From assembly GCA_014529385.2 (NCBI GenBank), contig CM043944.1, forward strand, positions 84,578,884-84,642,883: a stretch of DNA of 64,000 nt, written 5' to 3'. This DNA comes from Adiantum capillus-veneris (Eukaryota; Streptophyta; Polypodiopsida; Polypodiales; Pteridaceae). Within the stretch, counting starts at the first letter, position 1; every line of letters starts with the position of its first letter. Under the pieces are notes generated by a model that worked only from the letters and a program-made list of their open reading frames with translations, had not been told where the DNA came from and made no database searches. The position numbers and the translations under genes were made by a program. Below, piece after piece: positions 54,511 to 64,000 of this stretch.

Positions 54511-55143
54511 ATGAGGCCGGATATTCAGTTTGCAGTCTCACAGGTCAACAGATTTATGCATAGCCCAGGGTCTAAGCATTGGCACGCTGTCAAGAGGATT
54601 TTTCGCTACCTTAGTGGCACTTTACATCTTGGCTTGTTTTATCCCAAGGGGGGATCATTGCTACCAGACTTACATGCTTTTTTGGACTCAGATTGGGCTG
54701 GTTGTTTTGACACGCGAGTGTCCACAAGTGGTTTTTGTTTCATGCTTGGCAGTTCATGTATATCATGGTTGAGCAAGAAGCAACCTACTGTGGCCACTTC
54801 GAGTTGTGAGGCTGAGTACAGGGCAGTCTTCACAGCTACGGTTGAGTGTGTATGGCTCAGACGCCTTATGACTGATTTGGGTGTTGGACAGGACACTGCC
54901 AACACTATCTACATTGACAATCAGAGCGCATTGGCAGTTGCGAGGAACCCAGTTTTTCATGCTCGCACAAAGCACATTGAGGTGCATTACCACTATGTCA
55001 GGGAGAGGCTCTCAGCAGGAGAGATCAGCTTGGCTTATGTGCCAACACATGACAACCTTGCAGATCTTTTCACAAAGGCATTGTCTCATGAGAAGCTTGA
55101 AGCTTTCCGCAAAGCTTTGGGCTTACTCCCCTTTGTGGACTGA
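54511..55143 (+). pseudogene. Copia 1 RNase H
   Basis: An open frame to 55143: FLDSDWAGCFDTRVSTSGFC (Asp), SSCEAEYRAVFTATVECVWL (Glu), IYIDNQSALAVARNPVFHAR (Asp) and HDNLADLFTKAL. All main catalytic acids are kept. It ends 74 bp before the LTR. Confidence 0.85.
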
Positions 55144-55207
55144 TCATGTCCTCATGGCATGGCACTTCCCTTTACTCATGTGCCAGTCTCGTTCACCGCA
55201 TCACTCC

Positions 55208-55216
55208 AGGGGGGAT
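55208..55216 (+). other. Polypurine tract of copia 1
   Basis: AGGGGGGAT directly before the LTR start TGGTCACC. Confidence 0.65.
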
Positions 55217-55443
55217 TGGTCACCATATACATGTGGTCGTGATGTGTGTGAACACACTAGGACCGCGGGGGCATTTTTCCCTCTTTAGGAGGTTTTTTCC
55301 CCCGTGCATTATATATACGCCCATCACTCTAGGGCTATCTATCTTTCCATTGCACACTAAGTAACACACTCTCTATTGTGTGCCTTGAGCTTCCTTCATC
55401 TTCTCAAAGATGTGTGCGTTTCTCTGCAACCCTAATTCCAACA
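55217..55443 (+). repeat. Copia 1 3' LTR
   Basis: 227 bp, TGGTCACC...CCAACA. About 93% similar by eye to 63235-63461. TATA box at about 55309-55317 (TTATATATA). Confidence 0.9.
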
Positions 55444-56074
55444 AATCACTCCCGGCCTCAAGAGCTCACCAAGCAACCACTCCCACGGCCTCAAGAGCTC
55501 ACCAAGCAAGCACTCAAGACCATCTTCCCGGCTATATTTTTTAAGAAGAGCTCCCACATTCATAAGCTACGAGCTTTGCCTAAGTGGACATCCGAATGCT
55601 ACTAAAGGTTTTAATCTCAAGAAGCATCAAATTCACTCAACAATTCTTGGAAGAACTTCAAAAAGCTTTCATTTGGCTATTTCAAAACAATTCCCACCCG
55701 CAGCAAACCTGAAGCAACATGGGATCTTCAACCCAAGGGTAGATTCCAACATCCAAAGGAGAATTTCGAGAACTTCAAAGCCTTAAAGTAAAGAGCATCA
55801 AAAGCTTATCAAAGGAACAAGCTTTTCAGGACAAAAGCTTTCTCGAGCAATCAAGCGATTTTTTGTGAAGAGTGGCTTCACACCTGTGAAGAGGAGCTTC
55901 ACAAAATTGAAAGGAATTTTCTATTACTCTCTTTCTCATTAAAATATTTTCAAATCTTGCAGCCAAGCACAATAACTTGCAAATAAATATCAGCTTTGTT
56001 TATTTGTGCACCATGTAAAGAGGCAGACACTGGCTAGGAGAGTCTCTTAAGCTAAGACCCCTCTATTAGCACAA
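55444..56074 (+). other. Leader of element K, non-coding
   Basis: Contains a 38-bp-like tandem duplication CGGCCTCAAGAGCTCACCAA (near 55454 and 55488). No coding frame. It ends at ATG 56075. Confidence 0.5.
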
Positions 56075-56638
56075 ATGGGGGACAAGGGAATAGAAAAACT
56101 CAACGGGGTAGGATTTCACACCTGGCAAATGAAGTTAAGAGGTTACCTTATGAAAAAATGTTTGTGGTCTGTCATCAGCAGTGCCTTAGAACAAGAAGCC
56201 GAACCCGATGGAGTGCACACTAGGGCATCTACACTCATAGCAAGTGCACAGAATTTGGCCAAAGACGAACAAGTGTTAGGAATCATCATCACCTCCTTGC
56301 ATGACAATTATGTGCATTTCATAGACAAATGTACGGATGCACATGATGCCTGGCATGTTTTAGAAAGCAATTTTGGAGCCAGGGCCAAAAGAAGTAAAGT
56401 TACTCTTAAAAGACAGCTTTACAAAATTACTATGATTGAAGGGGAGGACATTGCTAGCCTAGTGAATAGGCTTAAGAGCATTTTCACGCAGCTCACTTAC
56501 ATCCAGGTTGAAGTACCAAAAGTTAACAAAGTGGCCATACTATTAAGAGCACTTCCACCTTCTTATGACCACTTAGTCACAATTGTTGAAGAAAAAGAAC
56601 CAGTGTCACCATTCCAAGATGTCATCAACTCAGTCTAA
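56075..56638 (+). pseudogene. Element K copia-type Gag
   Basis: A 187-codon open frame MGDKGIEKLNGVGFHTWQMK... with the copia Gag (UBN2/Retrotran_gag_2) pattern: NFGARAKRSKVTLKRQLYKI, ITSLHDNYVHF and LLRALPPSYDHLVTIVEEKE. A stop at 56636 lies just after SPFQDVINSV, where the frame breaks before the zinc knuckle. Confidence 0.85.
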
Positions 56639-57001
56639 GCAGAAGAAAGAAAGCAAAGAGGTTCACTCACCTCATCAGGAGGAGTTTTTATCGCAACATC
56701 TTCAAGGGGAATATATTCACCATAGACATCAACAAATGGAAGAAAATGTTATGAATGTGGAAGAATGGGACACGTAGCGAAAGACTACTACACAAACAAA
56801 CCTTGCAACAAATGTGGTAAGAAGGGACACCCTCCTTCTCGGTGCTACTCAAATGGAGGCAGAAGCAGTGGAGAAAGCAGCAGTAGAAGCAGCAGCAGAA
56901 GTCACGAAGGGAAGAGACCTAACAAAGGATCAGCTCACATAGTAGAAGACGAAGAGGACAAAGGAGAGGGCAAAATTGTCTTTTATGAAGACCCATTTTG
57001 A
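56639..57001 (+). pseudogene. Element K zinc-knuckle region
   Basis: After a frameshift the knuckle CYECGRMGHVAKDYY (last Cys changed to Tyr) is followed by a second, CNKCGKKGHPPSRCY, intact. A Ser/Arg run (about 56860-56920) and an acidic end (DEEDKGEGKIV) close the frame at 57001. Confidence 0.8.
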
Positions 57002-57039
57002 AGATGCAGCCTCTCTACTTGTAGGGGAGGACTTTTTGC

Positions 57040-57150
57040 TATGTGGATTTTATCATCCTGTGAGGATATCACCATCCTATGTGGATTTTGTTAGCCTATG
57101 TGGATATTACCATCCTGTGTGGATAGCAACTTATCATCCTGTGTGGATCA
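57040..57150 (+). repeat. CATCCTGTGTGGAT minisatellite
   Basis: Five to six irregular copies of TATCATCCTGTGTGGAT / CACCATCCTATGTGGAT, roughly 20-30 bp each, just upstream of the LTR. Confidence 0.75.
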
Positions 57151-57195
57151 TGCATCTTCAGTATCTTGTCATAGTCCAAATCTCAAGGGAAGGAC

Positions 57196-57516
57196 TGTAA
57201 AGTGTGAGCTTTGTCCTAAAGTGTGAGTCAAGGAGAGGAGAGTGGATTTATCCCACATGATGTGGAGCAAGGCTGTAGAGCTACTTAAAGCTCATTTCAT
57301 GAATGAATAAACACAACTCTATTTTGCACTACATGCTTGTCTATGGTGAGCTTGTGCTAAGCTAAGTCAATACTCAAGATTGTGTTTATGAGTCCAAGCT
57401 AATTCTATCTTGGAACTTAATTCACTTGAGTGATAACCTTGCTTACACACACACTCACACATTGACCCTATGTTTCTCTTTCATCCACCATAGCTAGCTC
57501 GATCCCATTCCCAACA
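57196..57516 (+). repeat. Element K LTR (3')
   Basis: TGTAAAGTGTGAG...CCCAACA, preceded by CAAGGGAAGGAC. The gypsy fragment H starts abruptly at 57517. Confidence 0.6.
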
Positions 57517-58678
57517 AAGACCGCATTTCGTACTATGTTTGGTTTGGCTTGACCAATGCACTAGCCACATTCAACTACTTGATGGAGAAGCTCTTCAGGC
57601 CTCACCAAACCTTTACTAGAGTGTTCTTTGATGATATCATCATCTACTCTAATTCACTAGATGAACACAAGCAACACCTCCAGGTAATATTTTAAGTTCT
57701 AAGAGAGAATAAACTTTATGTTAATCGAAAGAAAAGTGAATTTTTCTTGCAAGAGATTCAGTATTTAGGTCACATTATCTCTCAAGATGGATCCATTTGT
57801 TAAAGGTAATAAAAGGATGGCCTAAACCAAGGAATAATCATGAACTAAGAAGCTTTATAGGTATGTGTGCATACTATAGACGCTTCATAGAAAAGTTCTC
57901 ACAAATTGCAGGACCATTACATGACCTAACAAAGAAAAACGTTATGTATACATGGTCTGCCAACGAGAACAATGCTTTCGAAAAGCTTAAAGAAAAGCTT
58001 ATCTCTCAACCTATGCTTACACTTCTGGATCTCTCAAAACCATTTGAGGTCCAATGTGACGCTTGTGGTGATTGCCTTGGAGGTATTTTGCTCCAAGAAG
58101 GGCACGCCATAGCCTATGAAAGTCGAAGGCTCGACCCTGTTGAGCAAGCTCTAGGCATATATGAAAAGGAACTCCTCGCAGTTCTACATGCCTTAGACTC
58201 ATGGAAGCACTATTTATTGGGGACTCCTTTCATTCTGCGAACGGATCACCAAAGTCTTAAGTACTTCGTGACGCAGACCAAGCTCTCCGACAAACAAATG
58301 AGGTGGGAAAATTTCCTTTTGCTATTTCATTTTCATAGTGCCCACATTGCCGGCAATCATAATCAAGTAGCCGATGCACTCTCAAGACGGCCAAGAGTGA
58401 ATGCGGTTTCCATAGCAACTCACAATGATCTATCTTCTATGATAAATGAGTATGCTATTGATCCCGATTTTAGAGATGTGGTTTCAGTCCTTGCAGTAGG
58501 GAAGAAAGAGGAACCATTTACTTTACAAGATGGTTATCTTCTCTATGGAAATAGACTATACGTTACTAGCTCACTACGTGAGAAAGTAATGTATGAATCT
58601 CATGCTCCTCCTTATGCAAGGCATAGAGGGATTCAGTCTACCCTAAAAGGGATTGGAACATATTTCTATTTCTATTGA
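57517..58678 (+). pseudogene. Gypsy fragment H: RT end, RNase H, start of integrase
   Basis: RT from KTAFRTMFG then, after a small deletion, GLTNALATFNYLMEKLF, with catalytic VFFDDIIIYS. A frameshift near 57790 leads to a clean frame (57797-58678): CAYYRRFIEKFSQIAGPLHD, RNase H with FEVQCDACGDCLGGILL (Asp), IYEKELLAVLHAL (Glu), LRTDHQSLKYFVTQ (Asp) and NQVADALSRRP. It ends in an integrase zinc-module start HAPPYARHRGIQ. Its motifs match element G, so it is another copy of that family, cut on the left by element K. Confidence 0.85.
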
Positions 58679-59310
58679 AGCTTCTGAGAAGGAAGGCCTA
58701 CACCAACAACTCTTAGCTTTGTGATGAAAATCCAACCAAGAGTCAATCTTCAATGCATGCTCATCTCCTCTACCATGCTAATCACTAAGCTATGCTATGC
58801 TAATATGAGTGATTATGTGAGGAGATGTACATCTTTCTCGTAAGACTACTCCTTCTTCCTCTCAATCTACTCTCATACCCCGCTAGCTCTCACCATCTTT
58901 GAAGGTGTGTGAGGTCTTGGGTCTGAGACCGTGAGGGAATTGATGTTGTGTTTTATAAGTGTTTTGCTTAGTGCTTGAAGCTTCCATCTTCATTGCACTA
59001 GCTAGTATTGAAGGAACACAAAGAATTGTCTTGTAAAATGTCTCTCTTGATGGGAGAAACCATAATACAAAGCCTTTTGGAGGGGGGACCAGCTCCATGT
59101 AAATCCAGTCCTCAACTGTTGTCAATAGCTTAATTTCTCTCTCTTTTGAAGTATTGTTCATACTATCTAACTAGGTGTTATATTTTTTGTTGCTCTCTCC
59201 ACCCAAGCACTCTTGTTATGCTCATTAGGAACCTACTCTAATGAAATGCTCACTATGTTCGTGCTATTTTCCGCTACACACAAGTTACTAGGCCATTAAA
59301 TGTTACAGAC
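58679..59310. other. Non-coding stretch with dispersed repeat, copy 2
   Basis: Holds 58886-59163, the inverted copy of 45787-46060. The remainder has no recognised feature. Confidence 0.5.
58886..59163 (-). repeat. Dispersed repeat, copy 2
   Basis: The reverse complement matches 45787-46060 (shared TTGACAACAGTTGAGGACTG, CTCCCATCAAGAGAGAC). The short minus-strand frame here is shared sequence, not a proven gene. Confidence 0.75.
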
Positions 59311-60057
59311 TGTAAGCCATTGGGAAGTGGGCATACTCCCTTTGTGTTGGAGAGAATGTTTGCAGAGGGATTACCTAACCTTTTTGAAGAAATGGAGATC
59401 CCATCTTTCCCATGTCAATGGACTGAAGCCCAAAAAGTGCCGTTAAATATTGTCAAATTGATGGGTTTCATGGTTTTAGAAGATAGAACCACCATCATGT
59501 CTAAACTATATGGAGACCCTGAGCTATTCTTAGCTCTTCAAGCTTTCCTCAATGGAGAACTGAAAGTCGGGCTACCACAATTTGCACAGATGGATGGAGC
59601 TAGGGAGGTGCCAATAGAGGAGGAACACTTAGGTCCACAACCAAACCTAGATGAGAACTCTGTTGTTGAAATATCTGTTAACAAGTTGGGACAATACTTT
59701 GAAGGTGATGAATCCAATACTACCATACAAATCACTACCAAGGGATTAACTGTGAAGGGAATCCTTGATGGTGGCCATGGGATTAGCATTGTAACTAAAA
59801 ATTGTTGGGAATCTATGGGAAGACCTCACCTTGGGACTACAAACATAGTGGTAAAGATGGTCAATGGGACTATTGTTAAACCTATTGGGATGCTAGAAGA
59901 TCTTAAGATCAAGGTCCTTGGACACAAAATAAGGCATACCTTCATTGTTATGGATTTTTCCAAGCATACTATGTCATCTGAGATGATCTTAGGACGTCCT
60001 TTCATGAGGAAAGCAAAAATGGTGCATGACTGGTCTAAAAACCATGTCTACTTCTAG
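59311..60057 (+). pseudogene. Element J gag-pro linker and protease
   Basis: A 245-codon open frame. The linker (FMVLEDRTTIMSKLYGDPEL) is followed by the family word LGQYFEGDESN, then a retropepsin with VKGILDGGHGISIVTKN (DGG active site; D-[ST]-G is usual), PIGMLEDLKIKVLG and ILGRPFMRKAKMVHDWSKNH. The fold's two conserved motifs are present, but the Ser/Thr of the active site is Gly. Confidence 0.8.
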
Positions 60058-61086
60058 TTCCAAGACTTTGTCATTTGAGTTGATCTTGTAACTGGTTGAG
60101 CACATCCTCTAGGAAACAGATTTATAATTAATCATAGATCTGACACCACAATTCACTCGATCCCATTACAGTATTGTTATAAGTGTAAAAAGGACATTGA
60201 TGTTGGGAAGATTCCCCTTTTATGGATGTTCTACCTGGGATGACTGAGTCTGACAATGTGGATTGGGTCCATCTAGCAGCAACCATAGACACTTGGGAAA
60301 ATAGGGGGACGACTTGGGTAACACCTAAGGGGGATGAAATGCCACAACTCATGCCTTTAAATATGATAGGAGCAATGCATATAGCTCGCAAGGACCTACA
60401 AGGTGAAGGCTTGATTGACACTGAAACTAGTAGCATCTTAAAAGACTATGGCTCACATGATTTGGATTCTGGATCATTGTTGAAACCGACTCTAAGGACA
60501 AAGAATGTGAATTGAATATTGACACAAAAATGGAAATGAACCATATAGAGCCCAACAATGCCCTAATTGATAATCTATCCGGGAGAGGAGAAGACACGAG
60601 TAGCGATTCATCTAGTGACTCTTCACTGGTTGAAGGTCGTAATTGAAAATTAAACAAGAGAAGTAAGAGATATAAGAGGCGATGATATTGAGCAAATGTG
60701 CATGCTAGGATGAATGAAAAGAAATCTACCGTAGAATGGCTTAATTATGTGGGGGCATGTGATGCTCATCGAAAGTCAGTAAATAATTGGGGTGATACCT
60801 TCAAAATGTCATGTGGCGTAGTCCACAACCTATTGACATTGCACAACTAGAAGCTACAGATAAGCCAAAGTTGAGCCTTATTGTAAGGAGACGACGAAAT
60901 CAAGAGCTGGCTCAACTACAAAAGGAAGCGAAAGAGAAATCACAGTCCATAGACCAACAAGACCCCAAAGATTTACATCCTGTACCTGAGCATTTCAAAT
61001 CCTACACCACAGAGGAGCGTAAGGTTGTGTATACAAAGGCCCAGAGAACACCTATCAATGGAAGTAATGGAGTCTATGATGGTTGA
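60058..61086 (+). pseudogene. Element J protease-RT linker
   Basis: Frames 60222-60515 and 60811-61086 plus decayed parts. Acidic with many Ser, then Lys/Arg-rich (RRRRNQELAQLQKEAKEKSQ). No known domain. Same position as B 12951-13779. Confidence 0.5.
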
Positions 61087-61975
61087 GTGATAGTTAAGGA
61101 AATAGAGTTAGCAGACCCAGGTGAGGAGTCCAAACCTGTTTTCATTGCCCAAGATCTGACAAAGACTGAGGAATATGTACTTAAGGAGCTTCTCAAGGAA
61201 TTCAAGGATATATTTGCTTGGACATATCATGATATAAAAGGTGTTCCACCTTCCGTGGTGCAACACACAATTCCCATGAATAGCATGGCTAAACCAGTCC
61301 AACAACAACCCTACCCAATGAATCCTAAGTATGCAAAGATTGTTCAAGAAGAGATTGAAAAGCTTGTCAAATGCGGATTCATATACCCTATTGAGCACTC
61401 AGAATGGGTGTCTCCAATAGTTATTGTGTCAAAAAAGAATGAGAAACTCAGAGTGTGCGTGGATCTCAAGAAGGTCGATGCCGCCACTAGGAGAGACCAT
61501 TACCCCTTGCCATATTCGGAACATGTGCTTGAAAGAGTTGCAAGGGAAGGAAGTTTATAGCTTTTTAGATGGGTACTCTAGCTACAATCAAATCATAATT
61601 GCACTAGAGGACCAAGATAAAACTGCTTTTATAACCGAATTCGGAGTGTTCGCATTTTGTGTTGTGTCTTTTGGCTTAACCAATGCCCTTGCTACCTTTC
61701 AAAGATTAATAAACACTGATTTTAGGGAATATTTGAGGGAGTTTGTGAAGCATTCTTAGATGAACTTTGTGTTTATTCTTCTTGGAAAGAACATCTATCA
61801 TGTTTACGAAAAGTGTTTGAAAAGTGCAGATTGTATCGCATCTCATTAAACCCTTTCAAATGTCAATTTTGGGTTAAACATGGAGTCATTTTAGGGCGTG
61901 TAGTGTCCAAAAATGGGATTTCCACATATGAGAGCAAAAATTAAAGCCAATTCCAATTTTCCACCACCTACAAAC
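61087..61975 (+). pseudogene. Element J reverse transcriptase
   Basis: KEFKDIFAWTYHDIKGVPPS, CGFIYPIEHSEWVSPIVIVS, VCVDLKKVDAATRRDHYPLP; a frameshift near 61545; EVYSFLDGYSSYNQIIIALE and FGLTNALATFQRL. The catalytic motif, read in the shifted frame near 61757, is FLDELCVYSS: the second Asp of the usual DD pair is Glu. The thumb includes VKHGVILGRVVSKNGI. Confidence 0.8.
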
Positions 61976-62540
61976 TATAAAGGAGTTCAAAGGTTCATGG
62001 GCCATGTTGGTTATTACTGGCGGTTTATTTTAAACTTTGTCGAGATAGCTCGCCCATTGTACAAGCTTCTTATTGAGTTTCACTAAACCGCGGAGTGTGA
62101 CAATGCTTATCAGTTATTAAAAAAGGCCTTGACAAGTGTTCCCATCCTACGAGTGCCCAATTGGAATGTAATTTTCCATGTGCATATTGATGCATCAAAA
62201 TTTGCTATTGGGTGTGTTCTAGCTCAACCAGGAGAACATAAATTGGACTATCCCATTAGCTTTGCATGTCGTCAATTAAATGATGATGAGAGGAACTACA
62301 CCACTATAGAGCGGGAAGGTTTAGCTATGATTAATGCAGTAAATAAATGTTGCTACTACCTTCTCAACGATTTTGTTTTCTATGTGGATCATCAAATGTT
62401 GTTGTATCTAGTGAATAAACCTTGTTCCAAGGGAAGAATTGCACGATGGTTATTAATTCTTCTTGAGTTTGATTTTATCGTTGTGGTGAGACCCAGTAAA
62501 AGACATGTCATGGCGTATCATTTGTCTCGCATACCCTATG
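61976..62540 (+). pseudogene. Element J RNase H
   Basis: Connection GVQRFMGHVGYYWRFI, then FHVHIDASKFAIGCVLAQPG (Asp), NYTTIEREGLAMINAVNKCC (Glu), DFVFYVDHQMLLYLVNKPCS (Asp) and RHVMAYHLSRI (last Asp changed to Tyr). The clean open frame starts at 62129. Confidence 0.85.
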
Positions 62541-63234
62541 GTGAAGCCCCTACTGGAATCGATGATGAATTGCCCTATAGTTCCATGTTCCTAGTTGAGA
62601 CCATGCCTAAATGGAGTGAGAAGATTGTGAACTTTTTAGTTAATGGTTTTCCGCCCAAAGAGCTTCGTAAGGATAAAGCTCAAAAAATATTAAAGGAATG
62701 TGAACCTTATTCTCTAATTGTAGGAACTCTCTATAAGCTAGGGAAGGACGATATTCTTAGATATTGTGCTCGTGAGGATGAGTATTTATACATACTGCAA
62801 GAAGCCCACATGGGTATAGCCGAAGGACATTTTTTACGGGAACTAACTACTAGAAAGGTGTTGCAATCAGGCTATTGGTGGCCTACCTTATTCAAGGAAG
62901 CATCACTTTTTGCAAAAGGGTGTGATGAATGCCAACGTTACAAGATCACACAATGAAAGGATAAGATGCCCTTACATCCTATTAAAGTGACTCGACCATT
63001 TGAAAATGGGGTTTAGACTTTGTAGGCCCAATTAGTCTGACATCTCGTAACACTCAATCTCAATATATTATTGTTGCCACTGACTATGTGACAAAGTGGG
63101 CGGAAGGCAAGGTGACACTCAAGGCTGATGCAAGGTCAACTACTTTCTCTTTGAGAATATTATTACATGATTTGGTTGTCCCCTTAAGATTGTGAGTGAC
63201 AATGGTACTCATTTTATAAATGGAGTGATAAAGG
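62541..63234 (+). pseudogene. Element J integrase, 5' part
   Basis: PKWSEKIVNFLVNG, LIVGTLYKLGKDDILRYCAR, then one H2C2 module: AHMGIAEGHF...SGYWWPTLFKEASLFAKGCDECQRYK. A TGA follows at 62954. The core is recognisable as GLDFVGPISL, DYVTKWAEGKVTL and IVSDNGTHFINGV. It ends at 63234, where copia 2 starts. Confidence 0.8.
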
Positions 63235-63461
63235 TGTTACCATATATATGTGGTAGTGATGTGTGTGAACACACTAGGACCGCCTGGGCATTTTTTCCCT
63301 CTTTAGGAGGTTTTTTCCCCCGTGCATTGTATATATGTCCATCACTCTAGGGCTATCTATCTTTCCATTGCACACTAAGTAACACACACTCTATTGTGTG
63401 CCTTGAGCTTCCTTCGTCTTCTCCAAGCTGTGTGCGTTTCTCTACAACCCTAATTCCAACA
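63235..63461 (+). repeat. Copia 2 5' LTR
   Basis: 227 bp, TGTTACCA...CCAACA. TATA box at about 63329-63337 (GTATATATG). Same length and ends as 55217-55443. Confidence 0.9.
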
Positions 63462-63462
63462 A

Positions 63463-63474
63463 TTGGTATCAGAG
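63463..63474 (+). other. Copia primer-binding site (tRNA-Met)
   Basis: TTGGTATCAGAGC right after the LTR, complementary to the 3' end of plant initiator tRNA-Met, as in most plant copia elements. Confidence 0.9.
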
Positions 63475-63822
63475 CAGGTTGCGTCCTCCTGGGCTTAGTC
63501 GCCAGCTGCTCCCACACACGCCTACTCACTTTCTCCAATTTCAGTGAGCTTTGGCGCGTTTCCGCAGGTTGACAAATACTTTGGGTGCGCTCGAAGAGTC
63601 GGTCTCCTCAGATTTTCGATTTGGGCTCATTTCGACCTCCGTTTCCACTACAGGCAGGTCTCCACAGTCAATTTCTTCATTTTGTGCAGAATTTTTGTCA
63701 GTGTCGTTTTCTGCATAACAGGTGCCTTATAGTCTTCTAAGGTTTGTGCTATATAGCACGTGTTGTTCCCGCTCCATTTATCCTATTTTTGGGCAGTTTT
63801 CACATCAGGTGCAGCATTTACC
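63475..63822 (+). other. Copia 2 leader
   Basis: The 5' untranslated region between the primer-binding site and gag. Its first 242 bases also occur inside element G (48843-49084). Confidence 0.8.
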
Positions 63823-64000
63823 ATGGCTGACAACAACAACACAGATGTGTTCAAGATGTTTGTTGCTGAGGACAGGTTGGATGGGGACAACTACCCTACG
63901 TGGGCTTATATGATGCAACATGTTCTTGTGTCAAAGGGCGTTTGGAACATTGTGCAGGGCATTGATGTATGTCCTGGTTCTGAAGATGTAGGCGATGTTG
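63823..64000 (+). CDS. Copia 2 Gag, N-terminal part (runs off window)
   Basis: An open frame from ATG 63823 to the window end (59 complete codons): MADNNNTDVFKMFVAEDRLD, then GDNYPTWAYMMQHVLVSKGVW, with the GxNYxxW plus VW motif of copia Gag N-termini (UBN2/DUF4219-type). Start chosen as the first ATG in the frame, with a CC before it. No stop inside the window. It would form the particle shell. Confidence 0.85.
   Translation, partial: MADNNNTDVFKMFVAEDRLDGDNYPTWAYMMQHVLVSKGVWNIVQGIDVCPGSEDVGDV

Larger units (their letters stand above)
52696..55443 (+). mobile_element. Ty1/copia element 1, 5' truncated
   Basis: Contains integrase C-terminal half, RT, RNase H and a 227-bp 3' LTR (55217-55443). 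Gag, protease and the first half of integrase are missing. Same family as copia element 2 (LTRs of identical length). Confidence 0.85.
55444..57516 (+). mobile_element. Copia-like gag-only element K
   Basis: A leader (55444-56074), a Gag ORF with a following zinc-knuckle region, no pol, a polypurine stretch CAAGGGAAGGAC and a 321-bp LTR (57196-57516). The element matches the layout of gag-only LTR elements. The 5' LTR is not found. Confidence 0.6.
59311..63234 (+). mobile_element. Ty3/gypsy element J (B/D family), interrupted
   Basis: Plus strand: gag-pro linker, protease, RT, RNase H and integrase start. The integrase is cut at 63234 by copia element 2 after VSDNGTHFINGV. No LTR of its own. 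Gag is missing at the left. Confidence 0.8.
63235..64000 (+). mobile_element. Ty1/copia element 2, 5' end
   Basis: LTR, tRNA-Met-type primer-binding site, leader and start of gag, running off the window. It sits inside the integrase of J. The 5 bases before the LTR are AAAGG, the candidate target-site duplication. Apparently the youngest insertion here. Confidence 0.9.

Overview
The window looks like heterochromatic nuclear DNA from a land plant with a large genome. It is roughly 60% A+T and filled with nested, decayed LTR retrotransposons of the Ty3/gypsy and Ty1/copia classes. I found no intact host gene. A fern or another non-flowering plant is my best guess. It rests on a decayed DDE-like gene family at 527-2385 that I associate with ferns, bryophytes and some animals, and on a captured plant DBP2-type DEAD-box helicase fragment. 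The species cannot be fixed from the sequence.

Layout. 1-2820: a one-frame, stop-ridden DDE/RNase H-like gene flanked by TTTCTACC-type intronic repeats. 3005-8666: gypsy element A (minus), with a gag gene and a two-ORF, membrane-segment (env-like) region but no pol. 8667-18201: gypsy element B (plus), with decayed gag, protease, RT, RNase H and integrase, a duplicated integrase zinc module, and a second retropepsin-like domain after integrase. 18202-24560: element C (plus), with a leader carrying spaced 22-bp palindromes, a roughly 1,170-codon non-pol ORF, an LTR, then a second PBS-like site and leader fragment. 24570-28712: an unknown minus-strand reading frame, a TTTCTACC array, and an LTR-like fragment. 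28713-39637: element D (minus), of the same family as B but with pol deleted. It has a palindrome-array leader, W(V/I)PK repeats and a captured DEAD-box helicase fragment. It sits inside the integrase of element E.

39638-44462: gypsy element E (minus), with a 333/334-bp tandem triplication inside RT. 44463-46634: more TTTCTACC array, a zinc-finger-like fragment and minisatellites. 46635-51793: gypsy element G (minus), whose RNase H and integrase core have been replaced by about 240 bp of copia leader. 51794-52695: an LTR-like region. 52696-55443: copia element 1 (plus, 5' truncated). 55444-57516: a gag-only copia-like element K. 57517-58678: gypsy RT/RNase H fragment H. 59311-63234: a third member of the B/D family, J. 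63235-64000: the intact 5' end of copia element 2 (LTR, tRNA-Met PBS, leader, start of gag), which interrupts the integrase of J.

How the parts relate. B and J carry pol and could once have supplied proteins in trans. D (same family, no RT, RNase H or integrase), A (shares LTR and polypurine tract with G but has a different gag) and K (gag only) look like non-autonomous derivatives. The most unusual feature is in the leaders of C and D. Each has 22-bp palindromes with a CGCG centre, repeated mostly at about 280-290 bp. The arms differ completely between the two elements, yet symmetry, length, core and spacing are kept.
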